From Bacillota bacterium (GTDB lineage: Bacteria > Bacillota > UBA4882 > UBA8346), in contig JAEXFN010000007.1 in NCBI GenBank assembly GCA_023400055.1, positions 1 through 51,531 of the forward strand: a DNA stretch of 51,531 bases, in the 5' to 3' direction. The position numbers and the translations under genes are program-made. This document shows, piece by piece, positions 8,417 through 17,424 of the stretch; the first letter of the stretch is position 1; the number at the start of each line of letters is the position of its first letter. Under the pieces are notes generated by a model. That model ran no database searches. It was not told the origin of the DNA and saw nothing but the letters and a program-made list of their open reading frames with translations.

Positions 8417-9376
8417 TCATTCGACCCGATAAATCCGTTCGTCAATCCGCCGCGCCACACTATGAGTATAAGCCGTAAAATGTTTCAACCAAAAGCCCCT
8501 GGCCGTCGGATTGAAGCTTTCAAAATCCACTCCGCAGCGGGTATAACCTTCCGACCGAATCTTTTCCAGTAAAACCGCGAGCAATTTTGTATAAATACCG
8601 CTGCCCCGATATTCCGGCAGCAGATAAGCGCCACAAATATTCACCATTTTCGGGGCATCACACCCAAAATTCTCACCTGAAGCCGTAATCTCAATGAATG
8701 CAATGGTCTTACCATTATCTTTGGCAACAAAGCTTCTTGCGCGACGGCGAATATTTTCTTCCTTGATTTGCAGCGAGTCCCGTTCGAAAAGCGGCATAAA
8801 AATCGGCGAATTTCGCATATGCTCCGCCAGCATATTTTTCAACGGAACAATCTGGGCAATTTCTGCAATTGCAAGTTCCTCGAAAGTGAAATCCGGAAAT
8901 TCAGCGCAGCCGATCGGCGCCACATTTCGGACGGCATCGATGCACCGCAATCCAAATCCATTCCAGAAAAAGCTTTCTACCGCCTCAGCGTCATGCGCAT
9001 ATAGCGCGACCGCGTGACTTAAGATCCCGGCCTTTACCCATTTTTTAGCGGCTTGTTGATACAGCTGCGAATAAATCCGGCGGCGGTTATTCTTGATTGC
9101 GCCATGTGCATGAATTGGTGAAAACGTACCCATTGTGATACCGAAATGATGATTCCATGGTTGATAACAGGTTAAAAAACCGACCAATCGCCCTGCTTCG
9201 ACTGCGGCGATCCCCAAATCATGGTCGCCCATCTTTGCGAGCAGGCTGCAAAAAAGGTCGCGATAATCGCCGTCCGGCAGCAGCGGCACCGCGCTTCTTT
9301 CCTCGCGATATTCCGCCAAAGCGAGCTCGGCGGCTGCTTCGATATGGTTGTCGTTCAGATTTTCAAAATTCAACAT
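8417..9376 (-). CDS. GNAT acetyltransferase, two-domain
   Basis: A 319-residue protein with two GNAT-like halves. The N-terminal half (to about residue 165) has a weak fold signature. The C-terminal half carries a clear acetyl-CoA binding motif, GAYLLPEYRGSGIYTKLL, followed by ARGFWLKHFTAYTHSVARRID, the typical last strands. Such enzymes move an acetyl group from acetyl-CoA to an amine; the substrate cannot be told. AGGAG lies 6 nt before the ATG. The gene stands alone, flanked on both sides by repeat-rich gene-free DNA, which suggests an accessory gene. Confidence 0.8.
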   Translation of the reverse strand: MLNFENLNDNHIEAAAELALAEYREERSAVPLLPDGDYRDLFCSLLAKMGDHDLGIAAVEAGRLVGFLTCYQPWNHHFGITMGTFSPIHAHGAIKNNRRRIYSQLYQQAAKKWVKAGILSHAVALYAHDAEAVESFFWNGFGLRCIDAVRNVAPIGCAEFPDFTFEELAIAEIAQIVPLKNMLAEHMRNSPIFMPLFERDSLQIKEENIRRRARSFVAKDNGKTIAFIEITASGENFGCDAPKMVNICGAYLLPEYRGSGIYTKLLAVLLEKIRSEGYTRCGVDFESFNPTARGFWLKHFTAYTHSVARRIDERIYRVE

Positions 9377-9617
9377 CTGGGTCTCCTTTTCAGATAATCA
9401 TTACCGCCATCAGTGCCTGGATTGTCGTTTACCAAATCAGAGTTACACAAATACACCCATTGATCATCGCTAATTTTCATTAAGATCACAATGGAAAGAA
9501 TGATTATAGAAAGAATCGGTTCCCAGTCGGCAGGATTTTAAAGCATGTTGAAGGCGGTAGGGAAAGAATTGGTGAAATCAGGCGGTCGGTAGGTTAAAGT
9601 TCACGCAACGGGTTGAA

Positions 9618-9734
9618 TCATTTTTTGGAGTTTTTCCACTTCACCAGATCGTCGAACAAACTTTCCGGATAACGCGGGCGGATTTCATGATAAAGCTCCG
9701 CGACTTCATTAAAGGTCAAAGCGGCCTCCGCCAT
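9618..9734 (-). pseudogene. SAM methyltransferase remnant (N-terminus only)
   Basis: A 38-codon open frame reads MAEAALTFNEVAELYHEIRP and then RYPESLFDDLV before a stop. This is the standard opening of class I SAM-dependent methyltransferases (FNEVAxxYxxxRPxYPxxLFDDLV), which normally continue for about 200 residues. The frame keeps a good AGGAG site (9 nt before the ATG) but ends before the SAM-binding glycine motif, and no continuation is found downstream on the minus strand. It is best read as the surviving 5' end of a deleted gene. It lies next to family A remnants and a hairpin element, a plausible site of rearrangement. Confidence 0.65.
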
Positions 9735-9800
9735 CCGGCTTCGACTCCTTTTTGCGGTTTGGCGAGATTACAATTTCTTCGCCGATTCTTCTGGGTTCCC

Positions 9801-9847
9801 TCGACGAGCTCTTTCAGTCACTCAGCAAGCTCTTTTACTAACTCAAC
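9801..9847. repeat. Family A repeat remnant (left of hairpin element)
   Basis: About two units of the 21-bp family A repeat (CGACGAGCTCTTTCAGTCAC and the next unit, slightly decayed). With the remnant at 10444-10490 it brackets the multi-hairpin element. Confidence 0.8.
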
Positions 9848-9861
9848 TATCTAGAGAAAAA

Positions 9862-10430
9862 GGAAAGAACTTTTGGATGCTTGTTTCTTTGGCCCACGGT
9901 TCCGGCGGCGGGATTACTTTTGGACCGCCCCAAAAGTAACCAAAAAGGCGCTGGAACCTACGGATTCCCGTCCTCCCTTCATGCATCCGGTAATCGTCTT
10001 CGCCATCCCTGGCCTTCTGTCTGGCTACTTGGCCGTGACTTTCGATGTCCCCTTCGTAGGGCGACCGCCATTTTTCCTCCTTAAAAAGAGGCGTCGCCCG
10101 CCTTCCTCCTTGAAGGCGGCGGGTATCCGCTTGTCTGCTGCTTTACCCTAAATTAACTAATAACATGGGATCTACAAAAAGCACCCGTCTCCAGGGAGGG
10201 AGACGGCGCCGCTTCTTTTCAGGAGGAAAAACAGCGGTCGGGGACGGAAGCCATAACCCCATTGCCAGTCAGATGGCCATGGATGGCGGCGGCATTCTAG
10301 AACCCCGGATGAATGAGGAGGTGCCGGAACCTCGGTTCCGGCTGGGCGGATTCCAAAGGGTGTCCCACTACACCCTTTGGTCCTGGGGGGTATGGGGGCA
10401 GGAATAGCCCCCATTGACCCTAGGTTTCTC
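9862..10430 (+). repeat. Composite multi-hairpin element, copy 1
   Basis: Module A (about 9862-9916, including GATGCTTGTTTCTTTGGCCC) is followed by a 10-bp perfect inverted repeat TTACTTTTGG-N6-CCAAAAGTAA. Module B (about 10165-10430) is a run of hairpins: CCGTCTCC/GGAGACGG, CCGGAACC-TC-GGTTCCGG, CCAAAGGGTGT/ACACCCTTTGG and GGGGGC/GCCCCC. Module B recurs at 47381-47690 and module A recurs inverted at about 47740-47805. Short open frames here (for example one reading TAPKVTKKA) are the kind often called as spurious proteins over such repeats. No transposase is present. Confidence 0.75.
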
Positions 10431-10443
10431 CAAAAGAATACAT

Positions 10444-10490
10444 CTTTCAGTTAGTTACTTTAACAAGCTCGCTCAGTCACTCAACGAGGT
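10444..10490. repeat. Family A repeat remnant (right of hairpin element)
   Basis: About two decayed 21-bp units (AACAAGCTCGCTCAGTCACT with a more diverged unit before it), in the same orientation as the remnant at 9801-9847. Confidence 0.75.
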
Positions 10491-10591
10491 TCCTCCAAAA
10501 ATAATGTTGGACATTTAAGAATTCATTCTTTTAGATTGCTTTTGAAAATATGCCCGAAAGAGATGGCCTTTTCCCAAAGATCGCTTACAAG

Positions 10592-11029
10592 TTAATTGAC
10601 GGGGCTTTGCAACCTTTTGCGCATTATGATTTCCAAAGCCGGCTCTGTCTCCAATAGTAGACAGCCCGAATCGACGTAGCCCAATTTTCGATAAAAATGT
10701 TGACCTTCCTCATTCGCTAATGTGGAGGTAAAAACGGCATCAAAACCTTTTTGAACCATTTCGTTTTCCCAAAAGCTGACTAAAAGTTTCCCAATTCCTT
10801 TTCGGCGGTACTCTTCTAAAATCATTAACATATTCATAAAAGGGTATTGATCCCAGAAATATCCGAACCGCAACCAACCAATGATTTTACCAGCATTTTT
10901 TGCCAAAATAATCTCTTTCCGTTGAACTTTTTCGATAAGCAGCTCCGGTGGAATATGCCGGTCATTCGCTTTCAAAAAATCCATGGATTGATCTGTTGCA
11001 AAATCGATGATTATTTCCTCTTTTTTCAT
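10592..11029 (-). CDS. GNAT family N-acetyltransferase
   Basis: A compact single-domain GNAT of 145 residues. The acetyl-CoA binding motif A reads MLMILEEYRRKGIGKLLVSF, and the C-terminal HFYRKLGYVDSGCLLLE is the usual motif B region. The fold is that of RimI-type enzymes, but the substrate (protein N-terminus, polyamine, antibiotic) cannot be assigned. An AAGG site lies about 10 nt before the ATG. It is isolated between repeat-rich spacers. No clear terminator is seen downstream. Confidence 0.82.
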   Translation of the reverse strand: MKKEEIIIDFATDQSMDFLKANDRHIPPELLIEKVQRKEIILAKNAGKIIGWLRFGYFWDQYPFMNMLMILEEYRRKGIGKLLVSFWENEMVQKGFDAVFTSTLANEEGQHFYRKLGYVDSGCLLLETEPALEIIMRKRLQSPVN

Positions 11030-11128
11030 CCGTCGATGCCTTGAAACCCTTTCACGATCCGAATGTTGGATTACTGATATTATTTTATCTGATTATCAAG
11101 TTAATTCAGTGGACGGAAGGGAAAATCT

Positions 11129-11243
11129 AACTCACCCCCCAGTTACCTTGATGTTTTTTGGTTGGCCCTACTTTCCCCCTCTCTTTTTAGGCGATTTATC
11201 AGGCCGTCTTGTCAGAAAGAGAGGGGGAGCAAGGGGGTGAGTT
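11129..11243. repeat. Interrupted long inverted repeat
   Basis: Two blocks pair in order: AACTCACCCCC (11129-11139) with GGGGGTGAGTT (11233-11243), and TCCCCCTCTCTTT (11174-11186) with AAAGAGAGGGGGA (11216-11228). The left arm carries a roughly 30-nt insertion relative to the right. This is the shape of a short non-autonomous hairpin repeat with one arm disrupted. The rest of the 377-bp spacer 11030-11406 shows nothing else. Confidence 0.6.
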
Positions 11244-11406
11244 CAGTTTTTAAATCTCAGCTTAAATCTCATTGCTATCATTTTGAGACATAGCTCCGTA
11301 AGAATCATTGCAGCAAATTATTTTGAGCAAACTTAATAATCAGCATAGTCATCTTATTTTATAATAAAAAAGTATTTGAACGCCAGGCTCTCCCGAATAT
11401 CGACGA

Positions 11407-12015
11407 TCATCCGGGTTCAGCGAGGCGTCCCTCTTTTACAGAAATGATTAGCTTTCTCGCTTCCACTAAAACTTTTTGGGTGCCCGTGGCATTTTCCCAC
11501 CAATTGTCGGGATGAGTCACTGGATCCACCGCCGGACATAAAGAAAATGCAATCCTTTTTGGCATGAATGTCTTTAAAGTCAATAGACACCGTTTCATAT
11601 GGTAAAACGTAGTAACGATGAGCAGACGGTTCAATTTATGCAGTCCGTATTCCCTATGGAGTATCAACATCGAAGCCAGGACGTTTTCCACGGTATTTTG
11701 GGAATATTCCTCCGTCAGAATGTCCTTTTCGGCTATTCCCAAAGCAATGGCTTTTTCTTTCATCATGATCGCTTCGATAACGCCCATTTCTTTTACGAAG
11801 GTTCCCCCGCTGAACAGAACTTTAGGAGCTCTCCCCGATCGATACAGCTCAGCCGCTTTGGGGACACGATACTTCGCAGCCGTTAAACTGCCGAATACCA
11901 TAATGCAATCCCCGCACCGGTGATCATCCCGGATATCATCAAATAGAAGCCGATTCACTTGGGCAGCAGACAAATGATTTGGATCGCAATCAAAAATTTT
12001 CATGGCATCAGCCAT
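11407..12015 (-). CDS. YdcF/SanA-like DUF218 protein
   Basis: A DUF218 protein of about 202 residues from the ATG at 12015, chosen because GGAG lies upstream (12 nt); a TTG 14 codons further up is possible. The Rossmann-like core shows DCIMVFGS, then APKVLFSGG, then EEYSQNTVENVLASMLIL and LLIVTTFYHMKRCLLTLK, the usual motif order. E. coli relatives (YdcF, SanA, ElyC) are linked to envelope integrity, but their chemistry is uncertain. It lacks the N-terminal membrane anchor of SanA, so it is probably cytosolic like YdcF. It follows the MATE gene by about 116 bp on the same strand. Confidence 0.75.
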   Translation of the reverse strand: MADAMKIFDCDPNHLSAAQVNRLLFDDIRDDHRCGDCIMVFGSLTAAKYRVPKAAELYRSGRAPKVLFSGGTFVKEMGVIEAIMMKEKAIALGIAEKDILTEEYSQNTVENVLASMLILHREYGLHKLNRLLIVTTFYHMKRCLLTLKTFMPKRIAFSLCPAVDPVTHPDNWWENATGTQKVLVEARKLIISVKEGRLAEPG

Positions 12016-12131
12016 CTTTTCCGGTTTCTCCGCCACTGATCGCAACGCCCCGCCCAATATATTTCACAACGATTTTATATCGATTGGCCCAATGAAAGAT
12101 GGCTTATGTCTGCCATGGTTTCCATCGGCTA

Positions 12132-13496
12132 TCACCTTATTTTAGACAAGACGGCCTTTGCCCCGATCCATTTTTGCCGTTTCATGTACCAGAAATAATA
12201 GGGGACCTCCACCAGCAGCATCACGCTCCAGCCGATGGCGCAGGCATAGGCCGCTCCGGCGATCCCCAATCTGGGCGTCAGTAAATAGACAAAGATCACC
12301 CGCAGTCCGGTCTGGATCGTGGTTCCCAGCAGGGTAACGCTCATATTGCCCATGCCGCGGAAAAAGCCCTGAATGCCATTGGTGAACGACGGAAACAGGT
12401 AAAAAACCGCCATCAGGCTCAGGTAGTTGGTGCCCAGTTCGATAATCTGCCGGTTGCCCTCGGTGACAAACAACCCCATGATCGGCGTCTTCAGGAAAGC
12501 GACCGCGGCGCAGATCAATACCCAGTACCCGAACTCCACCAGCAGGCCCCGCCGCAAGCCCTGGGCGATTCGCGCCGGTTGCTTCGCCCCGTTGTTTTGG
12601 GCGACAAAGGTGGTAATGCCTTGGGCGATGCTCTGTTGCGGGGTAAAGGCGTAGTCATCTACGCGGTTGACTGCGTTGAAGGCGGCGATCATATCGACGC
12701 CCATGGGATTGATGGCGCCCTGAATCAACAGCTTGCCAATGGGCTGACAGGATTGCTGCAACGCGGTGATACTGCCGTATTGCAACGTTTTCCGCAACAA
12801 CGGCCGATCGAGCCGCAACTCGTGCTTTTTCAGCTGCAACAAGGGGATCTGGCGGTAAACGTAAACGATACAAAGCAGCGCCGAGGTGGCTTCGGCGATC
12901 ACCGTGGTGGTCGCCGAACAGACAATTCCAAAATGCAAACCGCCGATGAAAATCAGATCCAAAACCGCATTGAGCACGGCGGAAAACGCCAGAAATTTCA
13001 ACGGCGTTTTGGAATCGCCGACACTCTTCAGGGCGGCCGCGACCGCGTTGTAGAAATAAGTGAACGGCGTGCCCAAAAAGGTAATCCGCAGATACACGGC
13101 AGCCTGATCCAAAATCTCGTCCGGCACGCGCAAGGCATGCAACAGCGGTTTGGCCGTCGCGATGCCCAGCACGGCCACAACGATGGAAAAGAAAAAGCCG
13201 AACACGGTGGTCGTGGCGATCTCTTTCTTCAGCATGGCCTCATCTTTGGCGCCGAAGAATTCGCTCATCAATACCGCGGCGCCGATACAAATGCCGGAAA
13301 TGCCGAGAATCACGATATTCATCACCGGGTTGGCCGTGCCGACCGCCGCCAAGGCATCTTTGCCGATGAAGCGGCCGACGATGATCGAATCGACCGCATT
13401 GTAGGTGAGCTGAAACAGATTGCCCAAAATCAACGGGATTGCATAGTACAGCAAATGTCTGAAAATATTGCCTTCGGTCATGCGCACTGTGGCCAT
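12132..13496 (-). CDS. MATE family efflux transporter
   Basis: A 454-residue protein with about twelve membrane segments. The N-terminus (MTEGNIFRHLLYYAIPLILG, then LFQLTYNAVDSIIVGRFIG) is typical of the bacterial MATE clade common in anaerobic Bacillota. The C-terminal end carries the basic tail YFWYMKRQKWIGAKAV. AGGA lies 8 nt before the ATG. It follows the amidohydrolase gene by about 100 bp and precedes the YdcF-like gene, so the three may share a transcript. It is only distantly similar to the MATE protein at 1676-3100, so this is not a local duplication. Confidence 0.88.
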   Translation of the reverse strand: MATVRMTEGNIFRHLLYYAIPLILGNLFQLTYNAVDSIIVGRFIGKDALAAVGTANPVMNIVILGISGICIGAAVLMSEFFGAKDEAMLKKEIATTTVFGFFFSIVVAVLGIATAKPLLHALRVPDEILDQAAVYLRITFLGTPFTYFYNAVAAALKSVGDSKTPLKFLAFSAVLNAVLDLIFIGGLHFGIVCSATTTVIAEATSALLCIVYVYRQIPLLQLKKHELRLDRPLLRKTLQYGSITALQQSCQPIGKLLIQGAINPMGVDMIAAFNAVNRVDDYAFTPQQSIAQGITTFVAQNNGAKQPARIAQGLRRGLLVEFGYWVLICAAVAFLKTPIMGLFVTEGNRQIIELGTNYLSLMAVFYLFPSFTNGIQGFFRGMGNMSVTLLGTTIQTGLRVIFVYLLTPRLGIAGAAYACAIGWSVMLLVEVPYYFWYMKRQKWIGAKAVLSKIR

Positions 13497-13598
13497 CTTG
13501 ATGTTCCTTTTGATAATGTTTGAAAAAAACCGCTATGCAAGAGCGAATCCGCCGCTCGCCTCGGATTGCCAAAAGGCATTCAAAACCTTAATCCCCGG

Positions 13599-14411
13599 TC
13601 AAAGACCGAGGCCGTAAATCCGGTTGGCGTTGTCAAAAAACGCTTTCTCATGATGCTCCGCCGGAATGATATGCGCGACAAACTCAATGTAGTTGGCGAT
13701 ATTCGCCAGCGGCCAATCGGTCCCATACATCAGGCGGTCGTAGCTGTCCAGGTATTCCAGCCAGGTTCTTAAGGCGTCAATATAGCCGCGCTTTTTGGCG
13801 AAAAAATCGGCCATGCTGGCGATCCGGCCTTCCAAAATCCCCGACAGGTCGGCGGCCACGTTTTCATTCTTCTCCAGCACCGCGACGGCGTCCACCAGCC
13901 AGGGGTTGCCGATATGGCACATCACGAACTGGACCCGGGGATAGCGCACCGCGGCCTCGTCCAGGACCAGGGGATGGCTGTATTTCAACAGGGCGCGGCT
14001 GGTGGCCGTCATCCCGGTGTGCACGGCCACCGGCTTTTGATACGCCATGGCCAGCTGATAAAAGGGGTCAACCGCCGCATCGTAAATATAAAAGTTATTG
14101 TAGCCCGGATATAGCTTAATGCCCACGCAATTCTTTCTTCGCAGATGTTTTTCCACCAGATCGGCCTGCTGCACCGCCTCTTCCGCCTTGAAGCAGGTGC
14201 TGTCCAGTCCGATGCAGTAGCTGAGCTCCTCGGGGTAATCGTGATCGCTCAACTGCAGGCCGCGGTTGCCCATGACCACCCCATGAACGATGTTATGGGC
14301 GGCATATTCTTCTCGCAAATGGGCGCAGCTGTTTTTATGGCCCGCCGCTTCCGCGATCTGGTCAAAGTAAGGATCCTGGCAAAAGTGGAGGTGAGCATCG
14401 ATAATCTTCAT
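13599..14411 (-). CDS. Amidohydrolase-2 family metal-dependent hydrolase
   Basis: About 270 residues from the ATG that gives MKIIDAHLHF; it is preferred because AGGAAGGA lies about 10 nt upstream, while the longer frame has no site. The TIM-barrel metal motifs of the amidohydrolase-2 (PF04909-type) family are visible: HLH near the N-terminus, a His in VHTGM, another in MCHIGNP, and the Asp in YGTDWP. A Lys in GIKLYPGY sits where a barrel ligand is expected. Family members hydrolyse or decarboxylate cyclic acids; the substrate here is unknown. A short hairpin (CCTCGGTC/GACCGGGG) overlaps the stop. Confidence 0.82.
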   Translation of the reverse strand: MKIIDAHLHFCQDPYFDQIAEAAGHKNSCAHLREEYAAHNIVHGVVMGNRGLQLSDHDYPEELSYCIGLDSTCFKAEEAVQQADLVEKHLRRKNCVGIKLYPGYNNFYIYDAAVDPFYQLAMAYQKPVAVHTGMTATSRALLKYSHPLVLDEAAVRYPRVQFVMCHIGNPWLVDAVAVLEKNENVAADLSGILEGRIASMADFFAKKRGYIDALRTWLEYLDSYDRLMYGTDWPLANIANYIEFVAHIIPAEHHEKAFFDNANRIYGLGL

Positions 14412-14639
14412 GGGGCATTGGTCCTTCCTCGGCTGTATTCTTAAGTTTTCATCATTCCCGACCTGCATTATCCGCAGCCGTTTTTAGAGAATTAAATAAA
14501 TTATCCTTATCATACTATCATACCATCGTAGGCTGCGAGTGAAAAGTAAATTAAAACAAGCCTCCTCTTTTTTGCATCCGCCATTCCGAATATTTTTTGC
14601 CAGGATACCCTCCCCCGCCTCCCGGTCCGTCCCGGAATG

Positions 14640-14850
14640 GCGCCCTCATGTCAGGTATGACGCTTGGTCCAACGAGGATATGCTTTGTCCTTGTTAGGAT
14701 GGACGATATCCTTGTTAGGGATGCCTCTATCCTTGTTAGGATCCCTTCCTCCATGTCAGGTATGGCCTGATCCGTGTCAGGCATGGTCTTCATCCTTGTT
14801 AGGGATCCGCCGATCCTTTCATAGGATCCGCTGATCCTTGCTTCCCCAAA
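14640..14850. repeat. Degenerate 21-bp tandem array, family B
   Basis: Eight or nine units of about 21 bp (steps of 20-22) with the common core ATCCTTGTTAGGAT, itself a dyad ATCCT-N4-AGGAT; diverged units read ATGTCAGG. The array lies in the divergent spacer between the amidohydrolase and the two-component genes, a gene-free stretch of about 900 bp (14412-15308). A minus-strand frame crosses it as seven-residue repeats (SLTRMKT, ILTRIEA, SLTRISS) but has no ribosome site, and its flanks are low-complexity, so I do not call a gene. A GGCCGC/GCGGCC hairpin lies near 15074-15092. Confidence 0.75.
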
Positions 14851-15308
14851 GGCCATCCCCGCTTCCCCGCGCCGCGGGGAAACCGTCCGGAGGTTCCGGA
14901 AAGCAGAACCGGGGTTCGGGGAAAAAAGACTCATCCGTGGGGATGCTCTCCCGAGACTCGAAGAAGCATGAGCAATCCCCGGAGCTAATGGACCAATACG
15001 CGGGGGAACTACCCCGGCGGCCGTCCCCGGTCGATGACGTTCTTGCGCATTTTCCCCTTCTGCCCGGAATTTTGGCCGCGGTTTCGGCGGCCGCCGCTCA
15101 ATTTTTTTGCCTTACGGAGAGGATGTTCATAGAACTACCCGAATATTTATGGGACCATTCTGTTTTCAGACATTTATCGTTTATCGTTAAAGGTGTTTTT
15201 GGAAAACATATAAAATTAAGTCAAGCCCAAGCCATTCGATAATCAATGGCCAGTGGCCGATAATTCGACGGCGCTCTTTAAAAGACATTAACTGCAGCGA
15301 GGTAGCCT

Positions 15309-15992
15309 ATGAAAATATTACTGGCGGAAGATGATACCCGTCTCGGGGAGTTAATGAAATTATTATTGGAAAATCATCAATTTTGCGTGGACTGGGTAAG
15401 CGATGGCGAAACTGCTCTGCATTATGCGAACCATGCCGAATACGACTTGCTCATCCTGGACTGGATGATGCCGGTCCAAGACGGCCTGGAAGTTTGCAAG
15501 CAATTGCGCAAAAACGGATATCAGGGCGGCATCATGATGCTTACGGCCAAAGACGCGCTGGCCGAAGTGGTGACCGGTTTGGATGCCGGCGCCGATGATT
15601 ATGTAATCAAACCTTTTGAGACCGAAGAACTGCTGGCCCGTATCCGGGCGGTCGGCCGGCGCCGCGAAGCCAAAATAAAAGAGGATATCGTCCGGATGAA
15701 AAACCTCGAACTGAACCGCACCACTAAATCCGTCCAACGCGGCGGGCGAACGATTCAACTCTCCTTGCGTGAATTTCAAATCTTCGAGCTGCTCGTCCAA
15801 AACCGGGGGCGGATCTTGCCGCGGGAGCTGATTCTGGATCGAATCTGGGGCGGAAATAGCGATATTACCTCGAACAATCTCGATTCTCATATGCGATTGC
15901 TGCGCAAGAAGCTCGAACTGCCCGGCGAGGAACCTTTAATCAAAAATGTCAGAGGTATCGGCTTCAAACTGGAGGAAGAAGATGTTCTCTAA
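15309..15992 (+). CDS. OmpR-family response regulator
   Basis: A 227-residue two-domain regulator. The receiver domain (1-120) has the acidic pair in AEDD, the phosphoryl-accepting Asp in LLILDWMMP, the Thr/Ala in MLTAKD and the Lys in YVIKPFE. The C-terminal winged helix (about 130-224) shows LSLREFQIFELLVQNRG and the recognition region NNLDSHMRLLRKKLE ending NVRGIGFKL. GAGG lies before the ATG. The kinase gene starts 11 bp inside its 3' end, so they form one operon and almost certainly one signalling pair. Target genes cannot be read from the window. Confidence 0.93.
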   Translation: MKILLAEDDTRLGELMKLLLENHQFCVDWVSDGETALHYANHAEYDLLILDWMMPVQDGLEVCKQLRKNGYQGGIMMLTAKDALAEVVTGLDAGADDYVIKPFETEELLARIRAVGRRREAKIKEDIVRMKNLELNRTTKSVQRGGRTIQLSLREFQIFELLVQNRGRILPRELILDRIWGGNSDITSNNLDSHMRLLRKKLELPGEEPLIKNVRGIGFKLEEEDVL

Positions 15993-17310
15993 AATCCAAA
16001 CCCATTTGACGTTAGTCTATACGCTCAGTATGGTGCTCTTGCTGGTGGTTTTTGTCGTGGCAATCTATTCGGCATTCAAGTGGCAAGTATCCACGGAGCG
16101 CGAGGACGAGGTAAACCTGCTTGCCAAACAGATCGCCAAAGAACAGATCGATCTTTTGCAAAGCAGCGCCCGCGTGCTGCACCCGATCATTATCGAAAAA
16201 GATGATTATCGGGACATCAGCGGCCAAGTGTTCTACTATGTATATGATGCCCGCGGCAGAGAAATTAAGGCTGATTTGCCCCTTTCACTGCTGCGGAAGG
16301 TGGTTTATAAAGCGATCCGCAACTGGGATGAAGCTGACGACGAGATTAAAACCATTGTTACGCGGGTTAATAAAGGCCAGGAAGTGACAATTATGATTGT
16401 CGCCCAAAAAATATATTCCGGCGCGAAATTTTTGGGTACGGTTTATGTGGGGCGCGATGTGACCGGGTATTACCGGGTATTGAACCGCAGCGTTATTCCT
16501 CTGTTCAGCGTTTCGCTGATATTTTTACTGCTGGCGGCTTGCATTGCGCATTATTTTTCCGGCCGGGCCATGATTCCCATTAAAGATTCCTATATCCGTC
16601 AGCAAGAATTTGTCGCCGACGCCTCCCACGAATTGCGAACGCCGTTAAGCATCCTGATTACAGCCCTCGATGTGCTCGGCCAGGATCAGAAAACCGTTTT
16701 CAGTCCTTTGGCCAGCCAAATTATCGGGGACATCAAAGACGAGACCCGGAAGATGTCTAAAATCGTCAAAGATATGCTCACCCTGGCCAGAGCCGACGCC
16801 GGAGTGGACACTTTTTCCAGAGAACTGTTCGATGTCGGAGCCGTTACCGAAGACGCGGTCCGGGCCATGCAGCCGTTAGCGGCCCAAAAATCGATCCAAT
16901 TGACCTGCGCGGCTCCGAAAGAGGCTATGGTTTGCACCGATCGCGAAAAATTAAAGCAACTACTGCAGATTTTAATCGATAACGGTATCAAGTACACGCC
17001 TCCGGAAGGACGAGTCAATGTCAGCGTACTCTGCCCGCAGGATTCGCCGACGGCCGTCAGCATCGAGGTGGAAGATACCGGAATCGGCATCGCGCCGGAA
17101 CAAAAAGGATTGATTTTTGAGCGATTTTATCGGGTTGACAAAGTCCGCGCCCGGAAAGAAGGAGGAACCGGGCTGGGATTGGCCATCGCGCAATGGATTG
17201 TGAAATCCATGGGAGGAACCATCAAGGTGGAAAGCGCTGTCGATGAGGGGAGCCGTTTCACCGTGCGGCTACCCAATATCAGAATACCAAAATCTAAGCA
17301 ACCAAAATGA
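15982..17310 (+). CDS. Membrane sensor histidine kinase
   Basis: About 442 residues from the ATG at 15982, which follows a GGAGGAAG site and overlaps the regulator's stop by 11 bp. Membrane segments at about residues 10-32 and 170-192 flank an extracytoplasmic sensor of about 140 residues without Cys. The kinase core has the H-box DASHELRTPLSI, N-box QILIDNGIKYTPPEG, G1 VEDTGIGIAP, F-box IFERFYRVD and G2 GGTGLGLAIAQWIVKSMGG. No clear HAMP domain is seen between the second membrane segment and the H-box; the linker RAMIPIKDSYIRQQEF is very short. The sensed signal is unknown. Confidence 0.93.
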   Translation: MFSKIQTHLTLVYTLSMVLLLVVFVVAIYSAFKWQVSTEREDEVNLLAKQIAKEQIDLLQSSARVLHPIIIEKDDYRDISGQVFYYVYDARGREIKADLPLSLLRKVVYKAIRNWDEADDEIKTIVTRVNKGQEVTIMIVAQKIYSGAKFLGTVYVGRDVTGYYRVLNRSVIPLFSVSLIFLLLAACIAHYFSGRAMIPIKDSYIRQQEFVADASHELRTPLSILITALDVLGQDQKTVFSPLASQIIGDIKDETRKMSKIVKDMLTLARADAGVDTFSRELFDVGAVTEDAVRAMQPLAAQKSIQLTCAAPKEAMVCTDREKLKQLLQILIDNGIKYTPPEGRVNVSVLCPQDSPTAVSIEVEDTGIGIAPEQKGLIFERFYRVDKVRARKEGGTGLGLAIAQWIVKSMGGTIKVESAVDEGSRFTVRLPNIRIPKSKQPK

Positions 17311-17328
17311 AGAGTTCGTAAAGAAAAG

Positions 17329-17424
17329 CTATCTAAGTTGAAACAAATACCGCAATTCTTCCTTTTCCAGTCATGCCTTACCGATGGAAAAGCTTATTCA
17401 AAAAGTTTATTTCAACTTAGATAG
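17329..17424 (+). repeat. 96-nt two-part inverted repeat after the kinase gene
   Basis: A perfect 15-bp outer stem, CTATCTAAGTTGAAA (17329-17343) with TTTCAACTTAGATAG (17410-17424), encloses an inner stem CTTTTCCA (17362-17369) with TGGAAAAG (17385-17392). It starts about 20 nt past the kinase stop. It lacks a U-tract directly after the stem, so it may be a processing structure, a small RNA or a hairpin repeat. Confidence 0.6.

Noticed and set aside
9873..10414. Short proteins (TAPKVTKKA type) over the hairpin element
   Set aside because: They lie on hairpin modules repeated at 47381-47810 with frame-breaking differences, and lack ribosome sites.
1676..13496. Duplication of MATE genes within the window
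   Set aside because: The two MATE proteins are too different in sequence for a recent local duplication.
14551..14934. 127-residue minus-strand ORF over the family B array
   Set aside because: Its heptads are produced by the 21-bp repeat; flanks are low-complexity and there is no ribosome binding site.
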